This document shows positions 8,511 to 16,864 of a stretch of DNA of 53,727 nt, one piece after another. A program made the position numbers and the translations under genes. The notes under the pieces are model-generated. The model made no database searches. It was not told the origin of the DNA and worked only from the letters and a program-made list of their open reading frames with translations. Source of the stretch: JAHJHG01 sp964463425 (GTDB lineage Bacteria > Patescibacteriota > Microgenomatia > UBA8517); contig CAYXBV010000004.1 of NCBI GenBank assembly GCA_964463425.1, positions 1 to 53,727 on the forward strand, given 5' to 3'. Within the stretch, counting starts at the first letter, position 1. Each line of letters opens with the position of its first letter.

Positions 8511-9886
8511 CAAAGACTATTTTTTATCCCCAAGATATCCTGACGAGTTTGCACATCCTTGCTGGCTAGATGGGTTATCTTTTCCACAGCATGCATTACC
8601 GTTGTATGATCTCTACCTCCGACCAATCTTCCCACTTCTTGTAGTGGTAAATTTAACTGAGTTCTTAGCAAGTACATGAGAATTTGTCTTGGAAGAGATA
8701 CTGGTCTTGCTCTAGAAGTGCCAAGAAGAGCTCTTTTACCAAGAGAGAAGTATTTAGATACAGCTGAAATAACTTCTGTCGGAGTTGCTTTTATCTTTTG
8801 GTCGTTTGATTCTAACCCCTTTCCTAAAAGTGACTTTATCAATTCTTCTGTTATTTCTGTCTTTCTTAGTTTTGCCTCCGATGAAAGTCTGATTAAAAAG
8901 CCTTCCATTTTCCTTGCAGAGTTGATATTCCCAGCAATTAACTGAACAAGGTCCATATCAATGTCTATTCCCCTCTCTTTTGTTTTGATTTGAACAATTG
9001 CACACCTGAGTTCAAAATCAGGAGGAGAGATATCAACTATTAAGCCAGCTTCAAACCGACTTCTTAATCTTTCTTCTAACTTCGAAATTTCATGAGGAGG
9101 TCTATCTGACGCCAGGATGACTTGTCCCCCTTCGGCAACAAGGGCATTGAAAGTGTGGAAGAATTCTTCTTGAACGGCATCTTTTCCGGCAATAAACTGA
9201 ATATCGTCGATGATTAGAGTTTTTAATTTTCTGTACTTATTTCTGAAATCAACGGTTGTCTTTTTTCTAATTCCCTCGACGATTTCATTAGTAAACTCTT
9301 CACCGGTGCAAAAAAGAATTTTGCCATCAACCCTTTCCCCTATTAAGTAATGGCCGACAGCATTCATTAAATGAGTTTTGCCAACCCCTACTCCACCCCA
9401 AAGGAAAAGAGGGTTATACGATGTTCCGGGGTTTTTAGAAACTGCTTCAGCGGCCGCCCATGCCATTTGATTTGAAGAAGAAACAGCATAATTCTCAAAA
9501 GTAAAACCTGGGCGAATCCTTGCTTTTGATAGATTGGCACCAATTTCTTCCTTAAGTCTTTCTTCTTGTTCAAATAGAGGTGCAGGTGTTTTGCTTTTTG
9601 ATTCACTCTTTTTCGTCGGATTTTCTTTAACAATAAAAATCAAATCGCAATCAGCATCGAGAATCTTTTTTAGAGAATTTTGTATTAATCCAAAATACCG
9701 TCCTTCTATTGTTGATTTAACAAAACTAGAAGAACAACCTATTTTGGCGACATATCTTTCATCTTTACGACTAAGACTTGAAAGGTGGGTTTGGGAAAAC
9801 CATGTAGAAAAAATAGCTGGAGACACAGATACCTTTATACTTTCCATGGAGTCATTCCAAATTTGAACTTTATTTATACTAGACAT
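8510..9886 (-). CDS. dnaA: Chromosomal replication initiator protein DnaA
   Basis: DnaA binds the origin boxes and opens the duplex. From the ATG at 9886 the protein has 458 residues. Domain I fits the family (VQIWNDSMESIKVSVSPAIF, tryptophan followed by an FSTWF segment). A linker follows, then the AAA+ core with FENYAVSSSNQMA, Walker A GGVGVGKTH, Walker B LIIDDIQFI and the sensor stretch RLRSRFEAGL. Domain IV ends with the DNA-binding signature GRDHTTVMHAVEKI. An in-frame ATG at 9922 would add 12 residues (SGLLCPTNLIA), but these do not look like a DnaA start and neither has a Shine-Dalgarno, so I prefer 9886. It faces away from rpmH, with a DnaA box upstream that could allow autoregulation. 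Confidence 0.97.
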   Translation of the reverse strand: MSSINKVQIWNDSMESIKVSVSPAIFSTWFSQTHLSSLSRKDERYVAKIGCSSSFVKSTIEGRYFGLIQNSLKKILDADCDLIFIVKENPTKKSESKSKTPAPLFEQEERLKEEIGANLSKARIRPGFTFENYAVSSSNQMAWAAAEAVSKNPGTSYNPLFLWGGVGVGKTHLMNAVGHYLIGERVDGKILFCTGEEFTNEIVEGIRKKTTVDFRNKYRKLKTLIIDDIQFIAGKDAVQEEFFHTFNALVAEGGQVILASDRPPHEISKLEERLRSRFEAGLIVDISPPDFELRCAIVQIKTKERGIDIDMDLVQLIAGNINSARKMEGFLIRLSSEAKLRKTEITEELIKSLLGKGLESNDQKIKATPTEVISAVSKYFSLGKRALLGTSRARPVSLPRQILMYLLRTQLNLPLQEVGRLVGGRDHTTVMHAVEKITHLASKDVQTRQDILGIKNSL

Positions 9887-9961
9887 GGCTATTAAATTGG
9901 TTGGACAGAGCAGACCTGACATGTGGGACAGATAGACAGGAGCAAATGCATAGTAGATAAG

Positions 9962-9970
9962 TTATCCACA
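9962..9970 (+). promoter_or_regulatory. DnaA box TTATCCACA upstream of dnaA
   Basis: A perfect consensus DnaA box lies in the dnaA-rpmH divergent interval, 76 bp before the dnaA ATG, followed by an A-rich tract (about 9980-10015). It could be an autoregulatory site of dnaA or a second half of a bipartite origin. No DnaA-trio run is seen next to it, so the dnaA-dnaN interval is the better unwinding site. Confidence 0.65.
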
Positions 9971-10047
9971 ATTCGTCAACCCCCAAAAATACCGAAAATT
10001 GAAAATATTAAAATATGTGAGGGGCGTTTGTTAGTGTGGAGACTTCC

Positions 10048-10076
10048 TTGCACTTATATTAAAATATTAGTAGAAT
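10048..10076 (+). promoter_or_regulatory. Promoter of the rpmH-rnpA-yidD-yidC-jag operon
   Basis: TTGCAC (10048-10053), a 17-bp AT-rich spacer and TAGAAT (10071-10076) make a good sigma-70-type promoter. The expected start site is about 10083, giving a leader of roughly 12 nt before the rpmH ATG at 10095, too short for a normal Shine-Dalgarno region. Confidence 0.65.
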
Positions 10077-10094
10077 TAACCTTGATTTAAAGCA

Positions 10095-10232
10095 ATGCCA
10101 AAAAGAACATACAGTCCCAGTAAAAAGAAAAGAGCACGCAAATTTGGATTTCGTGCAAGAATGAAAACCAAAGATGGTCGCAAGATTCTATCGAACAGAA
10201 GGAAAAAGGGTAGAAAAAAACTCTCTTCTTAA
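10095..10232 (+). CDS. rpmH: 50S ribosomal protein L34
   Basis: This 45-residue, very basic protein reads MPKRTYSPSKKKRARKFGFR at its start and then continues with RMKTKDGRKILSNRR. It matches the universal L34 pattern, including the FGFRARM core, and has the normal family length. It is a structural protein of the large ribosomal subunit. It sits immediately before rnpA (10-nt gap) and divergent from dnaA, the classic bacterial arrangement. It was found by direct translation of the interval between dnaA and rnpA. Confidence 0.96.
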   Translation: MPKRTYSPSKKKRARKFGFRARMKTKDGRKILSNRRKKGRKKLSS

Positions 10233-10242
10233 TCAACATTCA

Positions 10243-10587
10243 ATGCTTGCAAAAAAATACAGACTGAAAGGTAGAAGTGTTTTGGAAGAAGTAAAGAAAA
10301 AAGGATCTCTTTACCAAACAGATTCATTTGGAGTTTTAGTACTTAAAAGAGAAGATGACGAACCATCGAGGTTCGCCTTTATTGTTTCTACTAAAATATC
10401 GAAAATTGCCGTAAAAAGAAATGGGGTAAAAAGAAAGCTAAGAGAAGCAGTTAAAAAGAGAATAAAAAAAGTTAATAATGGATATGATGTTGTATTTTTA
10501 GCAAAAAAGACAACGCTTGATAAAAATAACATAGAATTAGAAAAGGAAGTTAAAGAGGTTTTTCAAGATTCGGGACTAGCACAATGA
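10243..10587 (+). CDS. rnpA: Ribonuclease P protein component
   Basis: The protein subunit of RNase P helps the RNA subunit remove 5' leaders from tRNA precursors. The protein has 114 residues from the ATG at 10243; an earlier in-frame start at 10174 would overlap rpmH and does not fit the family. Family marks are the N-terminal YRLKGRSVLEEV, the central FAFIVSTKISKIAVKRN and the RNR-type motif KRNGVKRKLREA, which contacts the RNA. The second Arg-Asn-Arg position is altered to Gly, a mild deviation. The TGA stop overlaps the yidD ATG (ATGA), a sign of translational coupling. Confidence 0.93.
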   Translation: MLAKKYRLKGRSVLEEVKKKGSLYQTDSFGVLVLKREDDEPSRFAFIVSTKISKIAVKRNGVKRKLREAVKKRIKKVNNGYDVVFLAKKTTLDKNNIELEKEVKEVFQDSGLAQ

Positions 10588-10814
10588 AAAAAATACAAAA
10601 ATACGTGATTAGTGTTTACAAAAAAACTTTATCAAAATTGATAAAAACACTTTTTGGTGGAGGATGTAGATATTACCCTACTTGTTCTGACTATTCACGA
10701 AAGGCAATTGAGGAGTTTGGTTGGTTTAAAGGTACAATATTAAGTATAAAGAGATTGTCTCGTTGCCATCCTTTCTCAAAAGAGGCATACTACGACCCTC
10801 TACCAAATAAATAG
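10584..10814 (+). CDS. yidD: Membrane protein insertion efficiency factor YidD
   Basis: This 76-residue protein carries the YidD signature: GGGCRYYPTCSDYSRKAIEE near the middle, then SIKRLSRCHPF and YDPLP at the end. YidD is a small amphipathic membrane-associated protein that assists YidC. The three conserved cysteines are present. It overlaps rnpA by 4 nt and precedes yidC by 2 nt, in the order usual across bacteria. Confidence 0.95.
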   Translation: MKKIQKYVISVYKKTLSKLIKTLFGGGCRYYPTCSDYSRKAIEEFGWFKGTILSIKRLSRCHPFSKEAYYDPLPNK

Positions 10815-10816
10815 AT

Positions 10817-11665
10817 ATGAACATTTTCACAACAGCTTTAATTCAACCATTAGCGAATGGTTTAATTGTTGCCTATCGAATACTTGGAGAAAACATGGGA
10901 CTAGCTATTCTTGGCTTTGGTCTATTTTTAAGAGTGATATTGAATCCCCTAACGAAGCCTTATATGGAGTCTATGAAAAAGATGAAGGAATTTGCTCCAC
11001 AGCTAGAAAAACTTAAAAAGAAACATGGAAGCGATAAAGTTAAACTGGCGCAAGCTCAATCAGAGTTTTATAAACAAAAGGGAATTAATCCAGGAGCTGG
11101 ATGCTTACCTTACCTTTTACAGATTGTTGTTCTTATTGCCTTTTTTAATGTTTTCTCTCGAGTATTGTCAGCAGATGGTGATATTGTATTAAAGTTCAAC
11201 GAGCTATTATATGAACCACTAAAATTTGGAGCACAAGACATAATTAATACAAAGTTTTTGTATTTGGACGTTACTAAGCCTGATGTATTTAGAATTCCTT
11301 CAATACCATTTCCATTGCCAGGTCCAATCATCATATTGGCAGCCATAGTCCAATTCCTATCAGCGAAGATAACGGCACCTTATGTAAAGGCAGAGAAAAA
11401 GGTAGCTAAGAAAACTGAAGAAAAAGGAGACGACATTCAAGTGGCGATGCAGCAATCAATGATATACACATTCCCATTGATGACATTGGTTATTGGAACT
11501 CGTTTTGTTTCTGGACTCGCACTATACTGGCTTCTCTTTTCCTTTTATCAAGCAGTTCAACAGTATCGATCTCAAGGCTGGGGTGGTCTAACTCCTTGGA
11601 TTGAGAAAATAGGTCTGTTACAATCGGGTTCTAGTAATAATAAAAATGGCCGCAAAAAAAAGTAA
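10817..11665 (+). CDS. yidC: Membrane protein insertase YidC/Oxa1 family (short form)
   Basis: This 282-residue insertase places proteins into the cytoplasmic membrane alone or with SecYEG. It is the short form without the large periplasmic P1 domain of Gram-negative YidC. The conserved first membrane region (GLAILGFGLFLRVILNPL, containing the hydrophilic-groove arginine), the cytoplasmic coiled coil (MKKMKEFAPQLEKLKKKHG) and the Pro-Tyr-Leu segment GCLPYLLQIVVLIAFF are all recognisable. The last membrane helices include ALYWLLFSFYQAVQQY. A basic tail (KNGRKKK) follows and overlaps jag by 20 nt. Its genes and spacing point to one operon with rpmH, rnpA, yidD and jag. Confidence 0.93.
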   Translation: MNIFTTALIQPLANGLIVAYRILGENMGLAILGFGLFLRVILNPLTKPYMESMKKMKEFAPQLEKLKKKHGSDKVKLAQAQSEFYKQKGINPGAGCLPYLLQIVVLIAFFNVFSRVLSADGDIVLKFNELLYEPLKFGAQDIINTKFLYLDVTKPDVFRIPSIPFPLPGPIIILAAIVQFLSAKITAPYVKAEKKVAKKTEEKGDDIQVAMQQSMIYTFPLMTLVIGTRFVSGLALYWLLFSFYQAVQQYRSQGWGGLTPWIEKIGLLQSGSSNNKNGRKKK

Positions 11666-12161
11666 TACCAAACCAGAAAAAAAAGAAAGCACAATTTCAC
11701 TTAAGAAAAAGGTGGTCATTGTTCAAGACCAAGTGAACAAACTATTGGAGTTAATGGGTACAAAAGCAAAGGCGATAGCAACTGAGGATAAAGAGAGCGA
11801 AGCAATAAAGGTAGATATAGAAACAGAGACAGAGACAGGTTTGCTAATCGGTAGACATGGAGAAACACTGGATGCTCTTCAGGTTGTATTGGGAATGATG
11901 CTTTTTCAAGAGACCAAAGAGTGGACAAGAATATTTATTAACGTAGGGGATTGGAGAGAGAAACAGGAAGAGCAACTAAAAAGCTTGGCAATACAAGCTG
12001 CAGAAAGAGCTAGGGAAACAGGGGAGCCACAAACATTATTTAATCTGAATGCTTCACAAAGAAGAATAGTCCATATGGTTTTAACTGACGAAAAAGATAT
12101 TGAATCAGAATCAAGCGGTGAAGGAAAAGAACGCTTTCTAGTTATTAAGCAAACAAAATAA
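11646..12161 (+). CDS. jag: KH-R3H RNA-binding protein (Jag/SpoIIIJ-associated, KhpB-like)
   Basis: This 171-residue protein has a basic Lys-rich start, a KH-type domain with GLLIGRHGETLDALQ (the GxxG loop, about 62-80), and a C-terminal R3H-like domain where AAERARETGEPQTL and SQRRIVHMVL resemble the family. Jag/KhpB proteins bind RNA and affect cell-envelope growth and division in Gram-positive bacteria. It lacks the longer N-terminal Jag-N domain, so it is a short version. It overlaps yidC by 20 nt, the standard neighbour of this gene. Confidence 0.88.
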   Translation: MAAKKSNTKPEKKESTISLKKKVVIVQDQVNKLLELMGTKAKAIATEDKESEAIKVDIETETETGLLIGRHGETLDALQVVLGMMLFQETKEWTRIFINVGDWREKQEEQLKSLAIQAAERARETGEPQTLFNLNASQRRIVHMVLTDEKDIESESSGEGKERFLVIKQTK

Positions 12162-12168
12162 AGGATTA

Positions 12169-13491
12169 ATGATCGCTTCGATAAAGTCCTTATTAAAAAG
12201 GTCCCGAATAGAGGACCTATTAAGACTTCTTGTTAGAGTTACATTTCAAGCTCTTGTTTTACTACTCCCTACGCAACTCGCATTGCACTTTTGGCCTCAA
12301 TGGGCTTATGTATATGGTTTTAGAATTGATTATTTTTCTCCCACCTTGTATTTAACTGACGTTTTCATAGTGCTTATACTTGCTTTTTGGTTCGTTCAAA
12401 CAAGGTTTCACAAAAAGAAACACCCCAAGTCTAAAAGCGTGAAATATCAAAATTGGTTAGTAGTATTCCTCGTTCTTGTTTTCATAGGATTAAATATTTT
12501 GCTTGCAATAAGGCCCGAGTTAGCTGTTTATAAGTGGGTAAAGATAGTTGAATTTATTTTTATTGGATTTTTTATCACACGGATTGAAGAGTTTGATTTC
12601 ACAAGCTGGGTTTTGAAGCCTTTGTCGTATTCACTAATTGCAGTTTCGTTGATTGCTTTAGCTCAATTTGGTCTTCAGAGAACAGTGGGTGGTTTTTTGT
12701 ACTGGCTCGGTGAAAGAAATTTCACGATAATTACGCCAGGAATAGCGACTTTTAGTTTGAGGGGTAGGGAATTGCTTAGGCCCTATTCTATTTTTCCCCA
12801 CCCCAATGTACTGGCGGGTTATTTGAGTGCAAGTGTCTTGCTGCTTGCATATAGCTCTAAAGAAAAATTCAAAAAGACTCTGTATTTCAGAATTTCTTTA
12901 GTGATTTCTTTAGTGGTTATATTATTAAGCTTTTCTCAAGGGGCTTGGGTGGCACTATCCTTGGTCGCACTTCTTTTGTTTATTGGTGTTTTTAGTGACT
13001 CTTTCTTGAAAAAAGCTTGTGTGGGGATATTTTTTACTACCATTGTATTTAGTATCATGTTGCCAGTAGTTTCTGATAGGTTGACGATTGGGTCATATCA
13101 AACAGAAACAATAAAACACAGGCTTTATTTAGCAAAGTCATCAGGGATATTAATAGCAGACAGGCCAGTTCTCGGAGTAGGTGCCGGAAATTTCATCTTA
13201 GGTCTTGTCGAAGTTGAAAATTTTCCCAGTGTTTCATGGTGGTTACAACCAAGTCACAATATCTTTTTAGTCATTTTCTCTGAAATGGGAATCATTGGAC
13301 TAGCTCTCTTTATTGCCCTATTGTTTGTTACCTTTAAAAAGATATTAAGCGAAAAGGATAGAAAACTGTTGGCACCATTATTATTCGTCTTGTTGTCAGG
13401 GTTGGTAGATCATTACTGGATTACCCTTCAACAAACGCAATTACTTTTAACAATAATAATTGCAACTTCGTTAAGGAAAAATAAGGCCTAA
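12169..13491 (+). CDS. O-antigen ligase / Wzy-like polymerase family membrane protein
   Basis: This 440-residue protein has about ten to twelve membrane segments with the O-antigen ligase (Wzy_C/WaaL) layout. The family core is visible as RPYSIFPHPNVLAGYL (about 204-219), and WWLQPSHNIFLVIFSEMGIIGL (about 360-381) matches the conserved second motif with its histidine. Such enzymes join or polymerise lipid-linked glycans at the outer face of the membrane. It begins 8 nt after jag with an AAAGGA before the ATG, so it may ride on the origin operon, although it is not normally part of it. The substrate cannot be read from sequence. Confidence 0.8.
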   Translation: MIASIKSLLKRSRIEDLLRLLVRVTFQALVLLLPTQLALHFWPQWAYVYGFRIDYFSPTLYLTDVFIVLILAFWFVQTRFHKKKHPKSKSVKYQNWLVVFLVLVFIGLNILLAIRPELAVYKWVKIVEFIFIGFFITRIEEFDFTSWVLKPLSYSLIAVSLIALAQFGLQRTVGGFLYWLGERNFTIITPGIATFSLRGRELLRPYSIFPHPNVLAGYLSASVLLLAYSSKEKFKKTLYFRISLVISLVVILLSFSQGAWVALSLVALLLFIGVFSDSFLKKACVGIFFTTIVFSIMLPVVSDRLTIGSYQTETIKHRLYLAKSSGILIADRPVLGVGAGNFILGLVEVENFPSVSWWLQPSHNIFLVIFSEMGIIGLALFIALLFVTFKKILSEKDRKLLAPLLFVLLSGLVDHYWITLQQTQLLLTIIIATSLRKNKA

Positions 13492-13516
13492 CACTTTAAT
13501 TACTTCGTGCTAAAAT
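13488..13516 (+). promoter_or_regulatory. Possible promoter of the RNase HI gene (near-leaderless)
   Basis: CTAACA (13488-13493), 17 bp, and TAAAAT (13511-13516) precede the ATG at 13524 by only 7 nt, so the start site would fall at or next to the ATG. The -35 element is weak. Confidence 0.4.
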
Positions 13517-13523
13517 TACAAAC

Positions 13524-13940
13524 ATGGAAGAACTAAATCTTTACTGTGATGGGGGAGCAAGGGGAAACCCAGGCCCCGCTGCGTCTGCATTTGTTGCTAT
13601 TCAAAAAGGAAAGGTAATTCATAAGGGTTCAAAGTATTTAGGTAAGGCGACTAACAACGTAGCTGAGTACGGTTCGGTCTTATTGGCCTTGACGTGGCTC
13701 TATGAGAACTACAAGAACTATCCAGACATAAAAATAACGATCAATCTGGATTCAGAGTTAGTTACAAAACAAATGGCCGGTCAATACAAAGTTAAAAATC
13801 CAAACCTTAAAGAATTGTATGTTCAAGGGAAGGGAATAGAGTCAAAGTTGTCATCAAAAGTGATTTATAACTGGACACCAAGAGAAAAAAATCGACTAGC
13901 AGACTTTTTAGTTAACAAAGAACTTGATAAACAAATTTAG
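13524..13940 (+). CDS. rnhA: Ribonuclease HI family protein
   Basis: This 138-residue enzyme cuts the RNA strand of RNA-DNA hybrids. The acidic catalytic residues are present: the first Asp in LYCDGGARGNPGPAA, the Glu in TNNVAEYGS, the Asp in INLDSELV, and the last Asp in EKNRLADFLVN. The compact form without the basic protrusion of E. coli RNase HI matches archaeal-type and Gram-positive-type RNase HI proteins. It stands between the O-antigen ligase and the DUF4012 gene and appears to have its own promoter. Confidence 0.92.
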   Translation: MEELNLYCDGGARGNPGPAASAFVAIQKGKVIHKGSKYLGKATNNVAEYGSVLLALTWLYENYKNYPDIKITINLDSELVTKQMAGQYKVKNPNLKELYVQGKGIESKLSSKVIYNWTPREKNRLADFLVNKELDKQI

Positions 13941-13980
13941 ATCTCTTCGTTTTCTTGTCAGGATGTTTGGGTGAAGAGCT

Positions 13981-14003
13981 GGCACTTGAAAACAGTGTCT
14001 TTT
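13981..14003 (+). terminator. Possible intrinsic terminator after RNase HI
   Basis: GGCACT and AGTGTC pair over 6 bp (one G-U) with a 7-nt loop, followed by TTTT. It lies 40 nt after the RNase HI stop and before the promoter of the next gene. The stem is short, so this is tentative. Confidence 0.35.
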
Positions 14004-14039
14004 CCCGTGACGAACATATTTTTAAATGATTAAACTACA

Positions 14040-14068
14040 TTGAAATGTTGCGTTAATTGACCTAGCAT
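14040..14068 (+). promoter_or_regulatory. Promoter of the DUF4012 gene
   Basis: TTGAAA (14040-14045), a 17-bp spacer and TAGCAT (14063-14068) lie 10 nt before the ATG at 14079. The expected start site leaves only a few bases of leader. Confidence 0.45.
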
Positions 14069-14078
14069 AATAAATAAG

Positions 14079-16862
14079 ATGACCGACTCATCCATGCTTT
14101 CATTTGAACAACGTCCTGTTGTTGTTGTTTACGCAGATCCATCAGCGTTGGCAACAGCTTTTGTTGAGTCATTGGTTGCTGGACTATCAAGAGTGTTGGT
14201 TGTAACAGATAATGACAGTCAGTGGAAAAAAAATCTTTCACACTTGTCTCAAAACAAGGCAGTAGTTGTCACAAAAAAAATTCAGCAAAGCAATTTAAGC
14301 GATTCAAACTATTTTGCCTTCATTCACACAGAAGAGAGTAGTAATGATGATGCAGCATCATTTGAAAAGAAACAGAATGAGTTAAAAGAAGTATTGCTTA
14401 ACGCAGAACAGCTTCAATCAAAAGCCTTAATTGTTTTGCCCCGCAACCAAAACAAACAAGAGCAATTGTTATATAAAGAATCTAAAAAACACCTCAATGA
14501 CAAAGGTCTTGTAATGGGGCTTGTTTGTATGGGGGATTTGTATGGACCAAGAATGTCATTGGCAAGTAGGGGACTTGTCACACAGTATTTAAGAGAAACA
14601 GTCAGCAAGTCTCCTTTCTCGGAGTATAAAAGCATTTCTCTTTTCCCCACATACATACCCGATGCTGCGAAAGGTCTTGTAAAAAGTCTTTTTTCATTTG
14701 GTTCAATGGGCGTTGTCTCACTTATGTACTCACAACAAACGACGTCAAGCAAGATGATAGCGTTGTTTAAAAAAATAACAGCTGGGGAAAGTGTTACAAA
14801 AAATACTGAAATAGAAAATTTATCGGCACCCACCATTTCCCTTAAAATTCATCTAAAAACAAATACAGAACAAGCAATAAAAACCACACTTGATTGGCTT
14901 AAAGAATACGGGGAGTCACCTCAAATAGAAGTAGAGAAGAAGAGGGTTGAAGCTGAAGTTAAACCAGTCCAAAAAGCAAAACCTTTTAAAAAGAGAAAGA
15001 TCAAAAAGATAAAAAAACCAAGAGTTGTTCATAAACGTAAACCAAGGAAAAGGTCGAAGACACAAATCAACAAGAAATGGTTATGGGGCCTGGCTCTTTT
15101 GTTAGTCATCGCCACGTCGAGCCCAGCCTTTATGGTACTTGGAGCTTCGTCTCTTTGGTTTTCAGTGCGCCAGGTATCAGAAGGCAGAAAGACGTTGGTC
15201 CATACGGGACTGACAGCATCTGCATTTTTTAGTGAAATGGCCTACAGAGAGGCCAAGGCACTTTCCCGCGTCCCCCTAATTAATAAAGTATATGAACCAG
15301 TGGCCTTTCTCTCTTTGTTTATACACAGACTTACTGGTTTAGGAGATAGAGGCCTGGAGGTTTATGAATTATCTAGCCATGTTTTACAAAAATCACTTGT
15401 TGGAGAGTCATACGATATAAATACCTATTCTGAAAAAATAGCCCTGGAATTAGATTTGCTATACAGAGAAACAGGGTTTTTACAATCTGAAGTAGAAGAT
15501 GAAGATGGTTTTATTAATAAATATGCAACAGGAATATTAGATAAGTTGGGTATGGATACCTTGCGGGGAAAAATTTTGTCAGGCAAACAAATAGTTGAGG
15601 TATTACCTGAAATATTGGGAAATGAATTGCCGGTCTCTTATTTAATTTTATTTCAAAACAACATGGAATTAAGACCCACTGGTGGATTTATTGGTTCATA
15701 CGCCTTAATTACTCTTGACGAGGGGGTAATAGCGGACCTAACTGTTTCTGATGTTTATACGGCAGATGGTCAATTGAAGGGTCACATAGAGCCGCCGAAA
15801 CCAATTAAAAACTATCTTGGCGAGGCAAACTGGTTTTTGAGAGATTCAAATTGGGATCCCGACTTTCCATCTGCGGCAACCACGGCTGAGTGGTTTCTTG
15901 AGAAGGAAATTGATCAAGAAGTAGACGGGGTAATAGCCATTGACCTAGAGTTTGCAAGAGGTTTAATAGAAGCAATCGGGCCGATATATTTGTCGGATTT
16001 TGACAAGGAAATAAACAGCAGTAATTTGTATGAAATAACGCAATATGAGGTCGAAAAAGATTTTTTCCCAGGTTCACAAAAAAAAGCGACGTATCTAACC
16101 GCTTTGACGAGACAACTGCTTGATGGGTTAATTAACTCGCCAGCCAGCAACCACACAAAAATAGGCAAGGTTGTGGCAAAGTCGTTAGATGAAAAACATA
16201 TTCAATTATTTTTGCACAACAAGGAAGCTCAACGTGCCCTTGCGGATTTAAATTGGGATGGGGGAGTGTATCAACCGATATGTGAGGGTAATTGTTACGC
16301 AGATTGGTTGGGTATGGTAGAAGCGAATGTTGGAGTCAACAAGGCAAATTATTTTATTAAGCGAAGCTCATTGCTTGAGACGACCCTGAGTGAGGGCGAG
16401 GTCGTCAATAAATTATTAATTACAATTGAAAATACTGCTAGCAATGCTCTTGGCGATGACGCTACATACAAAAGCTACTTAAGGGTTTTGTCGCCTCAAG
16501 CAGCTTATTTTTCAGATATCGAGATACTAGACGCCAACGAAAATGAGTTTATAGCACCGGATATAAAAGAAGTGAGGGGAAGAAAGGAAGCAGGAGTATA
16601 TTTCGATGTTACTCCTGGACACACTAAAAAAATTACTTTTACATGGAAAGAAAAAACAAATTTGTCTTTTGAGTCTCCTGGAGAATATCGTCTCTATTGG
16701 CGCAAGCAAGCAGGGACAATTGCCGATCAAATTAGTGCTAGATTTATCTTACCCACAGTTGTAGCTCCTTATGGACTGGAGCCTCTTTCCTTGACCAATG
16801 AAGGGATACTTGTTTATAATACAAACCTAGCGAGAGATTACTCCTCTCGTATTTTTTGGTAA
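14079..16862 (+). CDS. DUF4012 membrane protein with N-terminal degenerate SDR/epimerase-like domain
   Basis: This 927-residue protein has three parts. Residues about 10-265 follow the order of an extended short-chain dehydrogenase (GalE-like): a VVVVYADPSALATAFVESL start, an FAFIH strand, then MGDLYGPRM, which resembles the epimerase 'VYGPR' motif. The Gly-rich NAD loop and the YxxxK catalytic pair are absent, so it is probably not an enzyme. A strongly basic linker (about 295-335) leads to one membrane segment (about 337-358). The outside part (about 500-910) is DUF4012, recognised by ILFQNNMELRPTGGFIGSY. DUF4012 proteins are common in CPR and Gram-positive bacteria and are linked with surface polysaccharide loci; their function is unknown. 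A terminator-like hairpin lies in the last codons. Confidence 0.8.
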   Translation: MTDSSMLSFEQRPVVVVYADPSALATAFVESLVAGLSRVLVVTDNDSQWKKNLSHLSQNKAVVVTKKIQQSNLSDSNYFAFIHTEESSNDDAASFEKKQNELKEVLLNAEQLQSKALIVLPRNQNKQEQLLYKESKKHLNDKGLVMGLVCMGDLYGPRMSLASRGLVTQYLRETVSKSPFSEYKSISLFPTYIPDAAKGLVKSLFSFGSMGVVSLMYSQQTTSSKMIALFKKITAGESVTKNTEIENLSAPTISLKIHLKTNTEQAIKTTLDWLKEYGESPQIEVEKKRVEAEVKPVQKAKPFKKRKIKKIKKPRVVHKRKPRKRSKTQINKKWLWGLALLLVIATSSPAFMVLGASSLWFSVRQVSEGRKTLVHTGLTASAFFSEMAYREAKALSRVPLINKVYEPVAFLSLFIHRLTGLGDRGLEVYELSSHVLQKSLVGESYDINTYSEKIALELDLLYRETGFLQSEVEDEDGFINKYATGILDKLGMDTLRGKILSGKQIVEVLPEILGNELPVSYLILFQNNMELRPTGGFIGSYALITLDEGVIADLTVSDVYTADGQLKGHIEPPKPIKNYLGEANWFLRDSNWDPDFPSAATTAEWFLEKEIDQEVDGVIAIDLEFARGLIEAIGPIYLSDFDKEINSSNLYEITQYEVEKDFFPGSQKKATYLTALTRQLLDGLINSPASNHTKIGKVVAKSLDEKHIQLFLHNKEAQRALADLNWDGGVYQPICEGNCYADWLGMVEANVGVNKANYFIKRSSLLETTLSEGEVVNKLLITIENTASNALGDDATYKSYLRVLSPQAAYFSDIEILDANENEFIAPDIKEVRGRKEAGVYFDVTPGHTKKITFTWKEKTNLSFESPGEYRLYWRKQAGTIADQISARFILPTVVAPYGLEPLSLTNEGILVYNTNLARDYSSRIFW
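16831..16857 (+). terminator. Terminator-like hairpin inside the end of the DUF4012 gene
   Basis: CGAGAG and CTCTCG form a perfect 6-bp stem with a 7-nt loop, followed by TATTTTTT. It ends 7 nt before the L25 ATG and overlaps the last DUF4012 codons, so it could end that transcript or act as an attenuator for L25. Confidence 0.5.
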
Positions 16863-16864
16863 AC

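Noticed and set aside
8313..8513. Small open frame across the dnaA-dnaN interval
   Set aside because: It runs through the DnaA boxes and trios and its protein is low in complexity without family features; origin sequence explains the region.
10174..10242. Longer rnpA start overlapping rpmH
   Set aside because: The added residues come from another reading frame of rpmH and do not resemble RnpA; the ATG at 10243 fits the family.
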